Positions 7,532-16,876 of a stretch of DNA of 44,818 nucleotides are shown here, one piece after another. Source of the stretch: Acidobacteriaceae bacterium (lineage in GTDB: Bacteria; Acidobacteriota; Terriglobia; Terriglobales; Acidobacteriaceae); NCBI GenBank assembly GCA_003138365.1, contig PLFY01000008.1, positions 6,034-50,851 of the forward strand, given 5' to 3'. The stretch's first letter is position 1. Every line of letters starts with the position of its first letter. The position numbers and the translations under genes are program-made. Under the pieces are notes generated by a model. The model was not told the DNA's origin and ran no database searches. It saw only the letters and a list, made by a program, of their open reading frames with translations.

Positions 7532-9337
7532 TTACGCCAATGTGACTTGAAGTACCGCGGCATAATCAACCGCCGGTTTATAAAGCTTTGGAAGCTCCAC
7601 CTGCAGAGCATCGGTCTGCTGCTTCCAACTCACTTCCTGGTCGGTTCCCAGAAGTTTCACCTTGCCAATTCTCCCTGGTCTTGTTGCCGCTGAGAGCCCC
7701 AGAGACTGCACTGCAATCGATTCTGCCGGCCAGCCTAGCACCAGCGCGTAGATCACGGTGTTCGCCTTATTGCGCGTGAAGCGGATATCTTTCTCTCCCA
7801 GTTTCTTGATGCTCCCGCCCTGAAAGGACCCGGCCTTTATGCTGTTGGGGCCTTCGCCGTAGACCTTCCATGGCCGAGTCTCGTAGATTGCCTCACCATT
7901 GGTCTGCATCCATGCCGTGATGCCATCCAGCACCGCTATTTCCTTGCTATCAATGGTTCCGTCAGGCCGGCCGGGAACATTGAGGATAAACGTGCCGTTC
8001 TTGCTCACGGTGTCAATAAGCCAATGGATAACGTCGCGCGGGGGCAGATAGCCGCCATATTCACCCGGTTTCTCGTAGAGGAAGCGCAGATAGTGCCAGG
8101 CGCCGAGGCAGGTCTCAGACTGCCAGGAATGCTTCATGATCTCCGCAGTCAGCCCACTCTCATAATCAGCGACAACAGCTTTGGCCAGCCTGTCTGGAAC
8201 ATCCTTGACGTTCAGTACGGCTTCCAACTTGCCGTGCGTCTTCACGCTGTTGTTGTAGAAATACGCGCCGATGTTCATCCCGCCCCAGCCGAGAGGCAGC
8301 AGCGAATCGTCGAAGTAAAGCAGGTCGGGGTTGTGCTGGTCGATGAGATCGCGGGTCCGGTCGTAGAAGTTCTTCACATACGATGTATCGGGCAACGCAT
8401 CAGCAGGGTGCTTTACGCCGTAAAGTCGCTGGGGATCGAGGCCCTGCCACCACTGGTCCTTTCCATCCGCCTGCGTGAGACGGCCATCATACGGAACGCC
8501 GGCCCACGGTCCGGCCTTATCGGCGGCATGCGATGGCTGGAACCACCACCAGTTGCGCGCCTGATGCACAGTGACACCGAACCGCAGACCCTGTTTTCGC
8601 GCCGAGGCGGCCCATGTGCCGACAACATCGCGATGGGGACCGATCGCGGCGGCATTCCACGGCTGATGCTTCGAATCCCAGGCGTCAAAACTGTCATGGT
8701 GATTGGCCAACGCGATGAATATCCTCGCGCCGGCGTTTTTGTAGCGCGTGATCAACTCATCCGGGTCCCAATTCAGCAGGGTCCATTGGGCGCAAAGCTC
8801 TTTGTAGCCGAATCGCGACGGCGGCCCGTAATGTTCCAGCTGATATTTGTGTTGCCGCTGATCCTCGACATACATGTTGCGTGCGTACCAGTCCCCGGCT
8901 TCGGCCACACACTGCGGACTCCAGTGAGCCCAGATGCCGAATTTGGCATCCTGGTACCAATCCGGCGCCTCATACTGAAGCAACGAGTCCCAGGTCGGTT
9001 TGAACGGACCATCGCCTGCAAGATCGGGGATTGGAGACATCAAAGGCACATCGTCCCACAGGCCACCCGCGACGGATTGTGCTACCGGGTTATAATTCCA
9101 CGCCGACGGTTGCCAAGCGGACTCATCCAGCCGTTCCTCGACGATTTTTCCATCGCTCACCTTGTTGAAGGCCCTCTTGTCCGGCGGCAATGCGCAAAAT
9201 TGAGCGTAGTCCTGCGTGTAACGGTTGAACCCGCCCGGCGACACCGGCTGGCTTTCCGGTGCGGTCTGTCCATATGATGGACCAGTTTCCGATGCCGCGG
9301 CGATCGCAAGCAGTTTGCAGAACTCTCGTCTGTGCAC
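7532..9337 (-). CDS. Exported alpha-L-fucosidase, GH29 (GTG start)
   Basis: A 601-residue protein. GTG 9337 is preferred over the ATG at 9400: AAAGGGGG lies 5 bases upstream, the ATG would overlap the previous gene, and the GTG start exposes a Tat-like signal (HRREFCKLLAIAAAS). The GH29 domain shows WYQDAKFGIWAHW, then LANHHDSFDAWDSKH and FGVTVHQARNWWW. The nucleophile region is PDLLYFDDS (Asp343/344) where most family members have WFDG. A C-terminal beta-sandwich follows from about residue 480. Predicted to release alpha-L-fucose, on xyloglucan the F side chain. It lies 25 bases after the small exported protein. The family has wide specificity, so other fucosides are possible. Confidence 0.87.
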   Translation of the reverse strand: MHRREFCKLLAIAAASETGPSYGQTAPESQPVSPGGFNRYTQDYAQFCALPPDKRAFNKVSDGKIVEERLDESAWQPSAWNYNPVAQSVAGGLWDDVPLMSPIPDLAGDGPFKPTWDSLLQYEAPDWYQDAKFGIWAHWSPQCVAEAGDWYARNMYVEDQRQHKYQLEHYGPPSRFGYKELCAQWTLLNWDPDELITRYKNAGARIFIALANHHDSFDAWDSKHQPWNAAAIGPHRDVVGTWAASARKQGLRFGVTVHQARNWWWFQPSHAADKAGPWAGVPYDGRLTQADGKDQWWQGLDPQRLYGVKHPADALPDTSYVKNFYDRTRDLIDQHNPDLLYFDDSLLPLGWGGMNIGAYFYNNSVKTHGKLEAVLNVKDVPDRLAKAVVADYESGLTAEIMKHSWQSETCLGAWHYLRFLYEKPGEYGGYLPPRDVIHWLIDTVSKNGTFILNVPGRPDGTIDSKEIAVLDGITAWMQTNGEAIYETRPWKVYGEGPNSIKAGSFQGGSIKKLGEKDIRFTRNKANTVIYALVLGWPAESIAVQSLGLSAATRPGRIGKVKLLGTDQEVSWKQQTDALQVELPKLYKPAVDYAAVLQVTLA

Positions 9338-9362
9338 GAATCCCCCTTTGTGCTTGCCGCAG

Positions 9363-9734
9363 TTACTTGACTCGATTCGCGACGAGGTCTTCTTCAGCAA
9401 AGTCGCCCACCTTACGGTGCAGCTTTATCGAGTCGCCGGAGACCGTGCCCGTGTACTTGATCGCAATGGTCTGTCCATTGAAGTCCAGGCTTTCATCAAA
9501 AGAAATTTGATCGCCCTTAATCGTGCCGTCGGTGATATCGGTTGTCCCGCGGTCGTTCTTCGCCGTGCCGGTGAGCTTTTCGCCGTCCACTTTGAAGGTG
9601 TAGGTGTAATGCTGCTCGCCTATCTGCGTGTTGAAGGTTGCGGTCCATTGTCCGGTCAAGTCGGCGGCCCATGCAGTCAGGGCAAGTCCCGCCGCCAATA
9701 TTGTCAAAACCACTTTGTTGCGAAGTTTGTTCAC
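9363..9734 (-). CDS. Small exported protein with ADLTGxW beta domain (GTG start)
   Basis: A 123-residue protein beginning with GTG, AGGGG 6 bases upstream. It has a clear signal peptide (KVVLTILAAGLALTAWA) and then a domain of about 100 residues: DLTGQWTATFNTQIGEQHY, KVDGEKLTGTA, ITDGTIKGDQISF, then strands to the end. A copy of the same domain heads the broken GH27 gene at 28194, and I know it as a frequent companion or fusion partner of acidobacterial glycosidases. Its function is not established; a lipocalin-like or carbohydrate-binding beta-barrel is a guess. It sits between the GH3 and GH29 genes and is very likely co-transcribed with them. Confidence 0.8.
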   Translation of the reverse strand: MNKLRNKVVLTILAAGLALTAWAADLTGQWTATFNTQIGEQHYTYTFKVDGEKLTGTAKNDRGTTDITDGTIKGDQISFDESLDFNGQTIAIKYTGTVSGDSIKLHRKVGDFAEEDLVANRVK

Positions 9735-9790
9735 TGCATTCCCCTTTTCGATTGTTGAGTCATGATTGCCCAGTCTGTTGCTTGATAACG

Positions 9791-12475
9791 CTACTCGGGT
9801 AAGTCCACCTGACCGTCAATATGGAATTTGCCATTTACGGTCGGCGCACCTGTGTCCGGCTGCCCTCCGCCGATGCTGATGGTGTAATCCCCTTGAGCGA
9901 TGATTGGATGCCCATCCTGAGTCACGATTCCCAAGTCGCGAGGCTTCAGATCGAAATGGACTTTCTGGCTCGTGCCAGGCTCAAGATGGATGCGCTGAAA
10001 TCCGCGCAGTGCAATTTGAGGCGCGCCCTTGACGTCAGGGAATTTGAGATAGACCTGCACGACTTCATCGCCCGGAACCTTGCCACTGTTGGTGACTGTT
10101 ACATCGGCGCCGACTGGCTGGCCGGCAGAAACAGCCTGCGTTGGGATATTGAGACCGCTGTAGCTGAAGGTCGTGTAGCTGAGTCCGTATCCGAACGGAT
10201 AAAGCGGCTTGCCGTTGTAGTAGCGGTAGGTCCGGTTGGCCATCCCGTAATCTTCAAAGTTGGGCAACTGGTCGACGCCGGTGTAGAACGTAACTGGCAG
10301 CCTTCCTGCGGGATTGTTTTTGCCGCTCAGTGTTTCAGCTACTGCTGCTCCGCCCTCTTCACCGGGGTACCATGCTTCAAGAACGGCGTCGGCGTGCCCG
10401 TTGATCCAGTTGACAGCCAGGGCACTGCCATTCATGAGAACAACGGCCAGCGGCTTTCCCGTGGCTGCCACTGCTTCCACCAGTTCTTCTTCCGGTTGGG
10501 GAAGATCGATGCTGGTGCGATCGCCACCGAGGAATCCCGGCTCGATGACCGGCATTTCTTCACCCTCAAGCTGGCTTGTGATGCCCACGACTGCGATGAC
10601 GGCATCGGCGTCTTTCGCTGCTGCGATGGCTTCAGGCGATGGCGCGCTGCTGTACTTCGTCCAAATCAATTCCGCATGGGGCTTGCCGTCTCGGCTGCCG
10701 TAGGAGATCTCGAGCGCAACCTTGCGGCCCTTCTCAAGGTGAACGCGACCGACGCTCGATGAGATTTCGCCGCCGCCTCCACCGAACGCCATCGCTACCT
10801 GTTTGCCGCCAACGGTAAGCCTTGCGAAACCCGCGGCGCGAATACCGAGGATGAAGTCGCCCGAATCGGTTGGCGTGAGGAATCCTGACCATTGGACGCC
10901 GAAGGTTTTTCTGCCGGCAATGTCCGGCGGCAGGTTTTTGTCGGTTAGATTGACGTTGGGCTCCGCGCGGCTGGTGATCGGCGTGGTGCTGGTTCCAGGG
11001 ACCGGTGGGCCTCTCCGCATCCCTTCGTTGTAGTCAGCCTTGAGGCCGGGCTTGCCGTCGGGAGTGGTGAGAAGACTGTCGGGCACGGGCGTCCCATCGG
11101 TACGCAGGAACTGGGTTCCGGAGACAAACGTGATGGCGGCGTTTGGGAACTCAGCATGAAGGCCGTCGAGGATGGAGACAATGTGCGTGGGCTGGCCGGC
11201 ATAGTTTCCGATCAGCGGCCTGGTCTGGTCCGCAAGCGGACCGACGACGACGATGTTTTTTATCCCTGGTTTGAGGGGAAGCAGGCCGTCGTTCTTCAGC
11301 AGGACCATGGACTCATTCGCGAGTTTGCGCGCCTGCGCGCGATGTTCGGCGCTATCCAGTTCCTTCTCATCGATCTTTGTGTAGGGAACCATATCCGAAG
11401 GGTCGAACATGCCGAGCTTGATACGAGCCGTGAATAGGCGAATCAGCGACGTGTCCAGCGTGCTCTCCGGCAGGTAGCCTTGCTGCACCGCATCGATATA
11501 GGCTTTTTCGACCGGCTCGCCAAACCTCGAAGTAAAGGTGACGCACTCGTTGTCCATGCCGCGGATGACGGAGATGGCAGCGCCTTGTGCCTGTGTTGGA
11601 CGATAGCGATGATTGGCGGCGACGTCCCTGACAGCGTCGCAGTCCGAGACCACATATCCCTTGAATCCCCATTTGCCGCGTAACTCGTCCTGCAGGAGGA
11701 ACTCATTGGCGCATGCCGGCTCGCCATTGATGGCGTTGTACGCGCACATGACCGAACCGGCCTTGCCTTCCACAACAGCCGCACGGAAGGCTGGCGTGTA
11801 GGTATCGACCTCATCATGCTTGCTCACATCCACATCGGCAAAGTGGCGCGTCGGCTCCGGCCCGCTGTGTACGGCATAGTGCTTTGGTGTCGCAATGGCC
11901 AGGTAATACTTTGGATCGTCTCCCTGCAATCCGGTCACGTAGGCAACGCCCATGCGGCCCGTGAGGAAGGGGTCTTCGCCGTATGTCTCCTGACCGCGGC
12001 CCCAGCGCGGATCGCGAAAGATGTTCAGATTCGGGGACCAGAAATCCAGGCCTCCCATGATGCCCGTATGCCCCTCGCGCACATTCTGCACGTGCTTGAT
12101 GCGTCCCTCAATGCCAATCTGGGCCGCCATGGTGTGAATTCCCGATGCATCGAAGGTGGCAGCCAAGCCGATAGGCTCGGAATACTCGGTTACGCCCTCG
12201 TTGATGACTCCATGGAGAGCCTCGCTCCACCATTGGTATGCGGGAACATTGAGACGCGTCACTGCGGCAGAATTGTTCTGCATTTGCGTAGCCTTCTCGG
12301 CGAGAGTCATCCGGTGCACGAGGTCGGCAGCCCTTTGTTCAGGCGTCAAACTGGTGTCCAAATACGGCGGAGTGGCCGCACTTTGAGCGACCGCGGGCTG
12401 TACGGCCAGGACGAGGGAAAACGATCCAGCTCCCAGGACAAATCCTTGCAACATCCGGGTCATGCATTTCTTCAT
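9791..12475 (-). CDS. Exported GH3 beta-glucosidase/beta-xylosidase with PA14 insert
   Basis: An 894-residue protein. ATG 12475 has GAGG 8 bases upstream and starts a signal peptide ending VAQS. The GH3 N-terminal barrel shows WWSEALHGV, WSPNLNIFRDPRWGRGQETY, ATPKHYAVHSGPE and the nucleophile Asp278 in YVVSDCDAV. The second GH3 domain begins near residue 390 (ESMVLLKNDGLLPL). A PA14 domain is inserted at about 500-610 (GVQWSGFLTPTDSGDF ... RVHLEKGRKVALEI). An Fn3-like domain closes the protein (GDEVVQVYLKFP). GH3 enzymes with this layout remove beta-linked glucose or xylose from oligosaccharide ends. Here it probably finishes the glucan backbone freed by GH44 and GH31. It follows the esterase gene after 129 bases. 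Confidence 0.88.
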   Translation of the reverse strand: MKKCMTRMLQGFVLGAGSFSLVLAVQPAVAQSAATPPYLDTSLTPEQRAADLVHRMTLAEKATQMQNNSAAVTRLNVPAYQWWSEALHGVINEGVTEYSEPIGLAATFDASGIHTMAAQIGIEGRIKHVQNVREGHTGIMGGLDFWSPNLNIFRDPRWGRGQETYGEDPFLTGRMGVAYVTGLQGDDPKYYLAIATPKHYAVHSGPEPTRHFADVDVSKHDEVDTYTPAFRAAVVEGKAGSVMCAYNAINGEPACANEFLLQDELRGKWGFKGYVVSDCDAVRDVAANHRYRPTQAQGAAISVIRGMDNECVTFTSRFGEPVEKAYIDAVQQGYLPESTLDTSLIRLFTARIKLGMFDPSDMVPYTKIDEKELDSAEHRAQARKLANESMVLLKNDGLLPLKPGIKNIVVVGPLADQTRPLIGNYAGQPTHIVSILDGLHAEFPNAAITFVSGTQFLRTDGTPVPDSLLTTPDGKPGLKADYNEGMRRGPPVPGTSTTPITSRAEPNVNLTDKNLPPDIAGRKTFGVQWSGFLTPTDSGDFILGIRAAGFARLTVGGKQVAMAFGGGGGEISSSVGRVHLEKGRKVALEISYGSRDGKPHAELIWTKYSSAPSPEAIAAAKDADAVIAVVGITSQLEGEEMPVIEPGFLGGDRTSIDLPQPEEELVEAVAATGKPLAVVLMNGSALAVNWINGHADAVLEAWYPGEEGGAAVAETLSGKNNPAGRLPVTFYTGVDQLPNFEDYGMANRTYRYYNGKPLYPFGYGLSYTTFSYSGLNIPTQAVSAGQPVGADVTVTNSGKVPGDEVVQVYLKFPDVKGAPQIALRGFQRIHLEPGTSQKVHFDLKPRDLGIVTQDGHPIIAQGDYTISIGGGQPDTGAPTVNGKFHIDGQVDLPE

Positions 12476-12604
12476 TTTTGAACCTCAAGTTGGGGACGCA
12501 GGCAACGGTCTTTTGGCCGCGCTATTCGTCCACAAAAAAATCTAGCGTGGCGATCGGTACACGCAGGCCGACACAGTTTGAAACTCGCGTTCATCTCGGC
12601 GGCT

Positions 12605-13933
<1,329 letters not shown>

Positions 13934-14023
13934 TCACTTGATACCGCAGGATCCGAGGTTTTCAGGACAGCGGCATATTAGCTGATTGAGATTCCCGAAG
14001 GATAGTCGGATGTTTTCATGAAG

Positions 14024-14044
14024 TACATCGATTTATTCGATGTA
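14024..14044. promoter_or_regulatory. Perfect dyad, probable LysR-type binding site
   Basis: TACATCGA and TCGATGTA are exact inverted copies around the 5-base spacer TTTAT. The dyad contains T-N11-A inside ATC-N9-GAT, the classic shape of a LysR-type box. It ends 10 bases before the ATG at 14055 of the LysR gene, where binding would autoregulate it, and lies about 200 bases from the divergent esterase start. The dyad overlaps an alternative ATG at 14040, which makes 14055 the better start. Confidence 0.65.
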
Positions 14045-14054
14045 TCCTCAAACC

Positions 14055-14942
14055 ATGGATACAACGCTGGATGCCTGGGAGATTCTTCAAGCGGTCGTAC
14101 AATTGGGGGGCTTCGGACCAGCAGCAAAGAAGCTGAATCGGTCTCAGTCAACCATCAGTTATGCGATCGGTCGTTTGCAAGAGCAACTGGGCGTTCGGCT
14201 GTTCGAAATCCATGGGAGGAAAGCGCAACTCACCGAGGCAGGCAGGGTGCTCCTCGCGGATGTGGAACCTCATTTGGCCGGATTTCACGAACTTGAGCAG
14301 CGAGCTCGGGTGATGGCGTCGGGAGGTGCTTCCGAGATCCGGATTTCTGTCGATAGCATCTTTCCCGACGACCGTCTATTTGGGGTGCTCGCGGCGTTTT
14401 CGCGGAGTTTTCCGCGCGTCAGGCTACAGTTACGCCAGGGTACGTTTCTCTCTGCCGACTCAGAGTTCTCACTTCACAACACGCAAATCTGCGTGACTGG
14501 TCTAATATCGCGCGAACTTCTCGTCCAACCGATTCTCACGATCGAAGTGATGGCAGTCGTTCGGTGCGACCACCCTCTTCTCTCGACGAGGCGCAAGCTC
14601 TCGCGATCCGACCTGATGCCGCATATTCTGGTAAGCATCGAAAGCGCTGCATCCGGAAGTCTAAAACAACAGCCACGGCTCCCAGCTCAGCGCGTTCTCC
14701 CAGTCAGCACAATCGAATCGGCCATTTCAGCGGTCAGGAGCGGTCTTTGTTACGGCTGGCTGCCGAAATACCGCATTCAGTCAGAGCTCGACAGCGGCGA
14801 TTTTGTGGCACTCCCCCTGCCCGTCGGCAAGACGCGCGAGGTCCGGCTGAATCTTGTTTGCCGAGACTTGAGCGTAAGCAACTCCGAAGCTTATGCGCTT
14901 GCGGAGTTGCTGGGATTGAGCCGCGAACCCGAGGTGATCTGA
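14055..14942 (+). CDS. LysR-family transcriptional regulator
   Basis: A 295-residue protein with the LysR winged helix-turn-helix at residues 5-65 (AWEILQAVVQLGGFGPAAK, QSTISYAIGRLQEQLG, RLFEIHGRKAQLTEAG). An effector-binding domain covers about 85-285 (EIRISVDSIFPDD and following). ATG 14055 matches the usual family start; no clear ribosome-binding site precedes it. An upstream in-frame ATG at 14040 would sit inside the dyad. It lies at the divergence point of the two arms of the carbohydrate locus and is the only regulator inside it, so it is probably the local switch. The inducer is unknown; an oligosaccharide or sugar acid is possible. LysR proteins usually activate divergent genes and repress themselves. 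Confidence 0.88.
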   Translation: MDTTLDAWEILQAVVQLGGFGPAAKKLNRSQSTISYAIGRLQEQLGVRLFEIHGRKAQLTEAGRVLLADVEPHLAGFHELEQRARVMASGGASEIRISVDSIFPDDRLFGVLAAFSRSFPRVRLQLRQGTFLSADSEFSLHNTQICVTGLISRELLVQPILTIEVMAVVRCDHPLLSTRRKLSRSDLMPHILVSIESAASGSLKQQPRLPAQRVLPVSTIESAISAVRSGLCYGWLPKYRIQSELDSGDFVALPLPVGKTREVRLNLVCRDLSVSNSEAYALAELLGLSREPEVI

Positions 14943-15000
14943 GTGTGCAACGTAAAGGTAACTCAGAACCGTGTTGCCGATGGGAACAACTCATCGACAA

Positions 15001-15030
15001 AATCGATCTGAATAAAGCGATTTATTTGAC
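15001..15030. promoter_or_regulatory. Second copy of the LysR-site core upstream of GH51
   Basis: CGATTTATTTGA at 15018-15029 differs by one base from CGATTTATTCGA in the dyad at 14029-14040. On the opposite strand the same stretch reads ATCGCTTTATTC, again one base from the dyad wording ATCGATTTATTC. The gap 14943-15176 is otherwise without genes. The site is about 150 bases upstream of the first GH51 start and supports LysR control of the plus arm. Confidence 0.45.
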
Positions 15031-15176
15031 TTGTCGGATCTTGCATCCAGTCTGTACCGTCAAGAAGTTCCAGAAGTGGACTTTCAAACCCAACGGTCGA
15101 AACGCGACGCTGGAGTGTGTCATTCCCTCCTTCGCCTTTCCACTCCGACTTACCGCTCTGGCCTTAGGAGACTCGT

Positions 15177-16754
15177 ATGAAGTGCAGGCTTCCGCTCTTT
15201 TTGGGTTTCATGGCAGCGATTCTGCCTTTGCCGGTCGTAGCGACGGAGAACGTCCATTTATCCATTGATGCTTCCAAGCCTGGAGCCAGGATCGATCGCA
15301 ACGTCTTCGGACAGTTTGCCGAGAATCTTGGACACGGGCTGTACGAGGGCATCTGGGTTGGGCCGGATTCGCCCATTCCAAATACGCGAGGAATCCGCAA
15401 CGACGTGGTTGCGGCACTGCGGGAACTGAAGGTGCCCAACGTCCGCTGGCCGGGCGGCTGCTTTGCCGACCAGTACCACTGGCGCAAGGGGATTGGCCCG
15501 CGCGACAAGCGCCCCGCGACTGTGAACTCGGCATGGGGCGATGTCATCGATTCCAATGCCTTCGGCACAGATGAGTTTATGGATTTTATCCAGCAGATTG
15601 GCAGCACGCCGTATGTGTCCGTTGATGTCGGGGCCGGAACACCGCAGGAGGCGGCCGAGTGGCTCGAATACATGACTGCGGCAGCACCCACGGCACTTGC
15701 CAAAGAGCGAGCCGCCAACGGCCATCCTGAGCCCTATAAAGTCGGATTCCTCGGCATCGGCAACGAGAGCTGGGATTGCGGCGGCGCCATGACGCCCGAC
15801 TACTACGTGAGCCAAATGAAGGTGTACAGCCGCTTCGTGCTCAATATGAATCCCGCGCAGCGCGTTAAAGACCAGATGCTGAAGATCGCCGTGGGTCCCG
15901 GCACGCCAGACACTGAGTGGACTGAAGCCGTAATGAAAGCCTGGGAGAAACATACCTGGGCATGGGACATCAACGGCGTCTCGCTTCACTGGTACACAGT
16001 TCCCAACGGCTGGCCGCCATCAACGAATTCCGAAAAGTTTGGGCTGGACGACTACGCGAAGACACTCAAATCGACGCTCTTCATGGATGAGTTCCTGCGC
16101 AAGCAGGAAGCCGTGATGGACAAATACGATCCGGAGAGAAAAGTGACCTTGACTGTGGATGAATGGGGAGCCTGGCACGCTCCGCTGGCGGGTTCAAATC
16201 CCGCATTTCTCGTCCAGCAGAACAGCATCCGTGACGCCATTCTCGCTTCGCTCAACCTGAATATCTTCGCCCGTCACGCCGATCGGGTCCGCATGGCCAA
16301 CATCGCCCAGATGATCAACGTTCTCCAGGCGATGATTCTCACAGACAAGGAGAAATTGGTCCTGACGCCCACCTACTATGTGTTCAAAATGTACGTTCCA
16401 TTTCAGGACGCCACATTCGTCCCTGTCAGCATGGACGCAGGCGCATTCACGCAAGGCGGCATATCCCTGCCGCGCGTTGATGCCATCGCCGCAAAAGTTG
16501 CGGATAGAAAGCTGTTGCTTGAAATCACCAACCTGGACGCGGAAAATCCAGTCAGCATCGATGCAGATATGCCTGGCATAACGGCGAAGTCGGCCAGTGC
16601 TGAGACGTTGACGGGAGCCGCAGTCGACAGTATCAACACCTTTGCATCGCCGAACACAGTTGTGCCGAAGCCGACAGCAGTGAAGATTCGGGACGGCAAA
16701 CTCTCACTCACAGTAGCTCCTCGATCCGTGACCATCGTCTCGATTGAGCCGTAA
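15177..16754 (+). CDS. Exported alpha-L-arabinofuranosidase, GH51
   Basis: A 525-residue protein with GGAG 7 bases before ATG 15177 and a signal peptide (LPLFLGFMAAILPLPVVA). The GH51 domain begins IDRNVFGQFAENLGHGLYEG and includes VRWPGGCFADQYHWRKGIGP, acid/base Glu197 in GIGNESWDCGG and nucleophile Glu329 in TVDEWGAWH. The C-terminal beta domain runs to the end (LSLTVAPRSVTIVSI). Intracellular GH51 enzymes are common; an exported one fits the outside-the-cytoplasm strategy of this locus. Predicted to remove alpha-L-arabinofuranose from xyloglucan, arabinan or arabinoxylan. First structural gene of the plus arm. Confidence 0.9.
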   Translation: MKCRLPLFLGFMAAILPLPVVATENVHLSIDASKPGARIDRNVFGQFAENLGHGLYEGIWVGPDSPIPNTRGIRNDVVAALRELKVPNVRWPGGCFADQYHWRKGIGPRDKRPATVNSAWGDVIDSNAFGTDEFMDFIQQIGSTPYVSVDVGAGTPQEAAEWLEYMTAAAPTALAKERAANGHPEPYKVGFLGIGNESWDCGGAMTPDYYVSQMKVYSRFVLNMNPAQRVKDQMLKIAVGPGTPDTEWTEAVMKAWEKHTWAWDINGVSLHWYTVPNGWPPSTNSEKFGLDDYAKTLKSTLFMDEFLRKQEAVMDKYDPERKVTLTVDEWGAWHAPLAGSNPAFLVQQNSIRDAILASLNLNIFARHADRVRMANIAQMINVLQAMILTDKEKLVLTPTYYVFKMYVPFQDATFVPVSMDAGAFTQGGISLPRVDAIAAKVADRKLLLEITNLDAENPVSIDADMPGITAKSASAETLTGAAVDSINTFASPNTVVPKPTAVKIRDGKLSLTVAPRSVTIVSIEP

Positions 16755-16876
16755 TCGCGAGTCGGGCTCGATTTAGAGCCGTGGACGATCCTCGCAGTCA
16801 ATAGTGTTTCAACGGCGGTCGCCGATCGCACGTAGATCGGCATTTTGCTCCATCCAGTATTGGGAGAAAAAGAATT

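Noticed and set aside
8024-9277. A 417-codon plus-strand open frame opposite the fucosidase gene.
   Set aside because: It is the complement of a clear GH29 coding sequence, has no ribosome-binding site and shows no motif.
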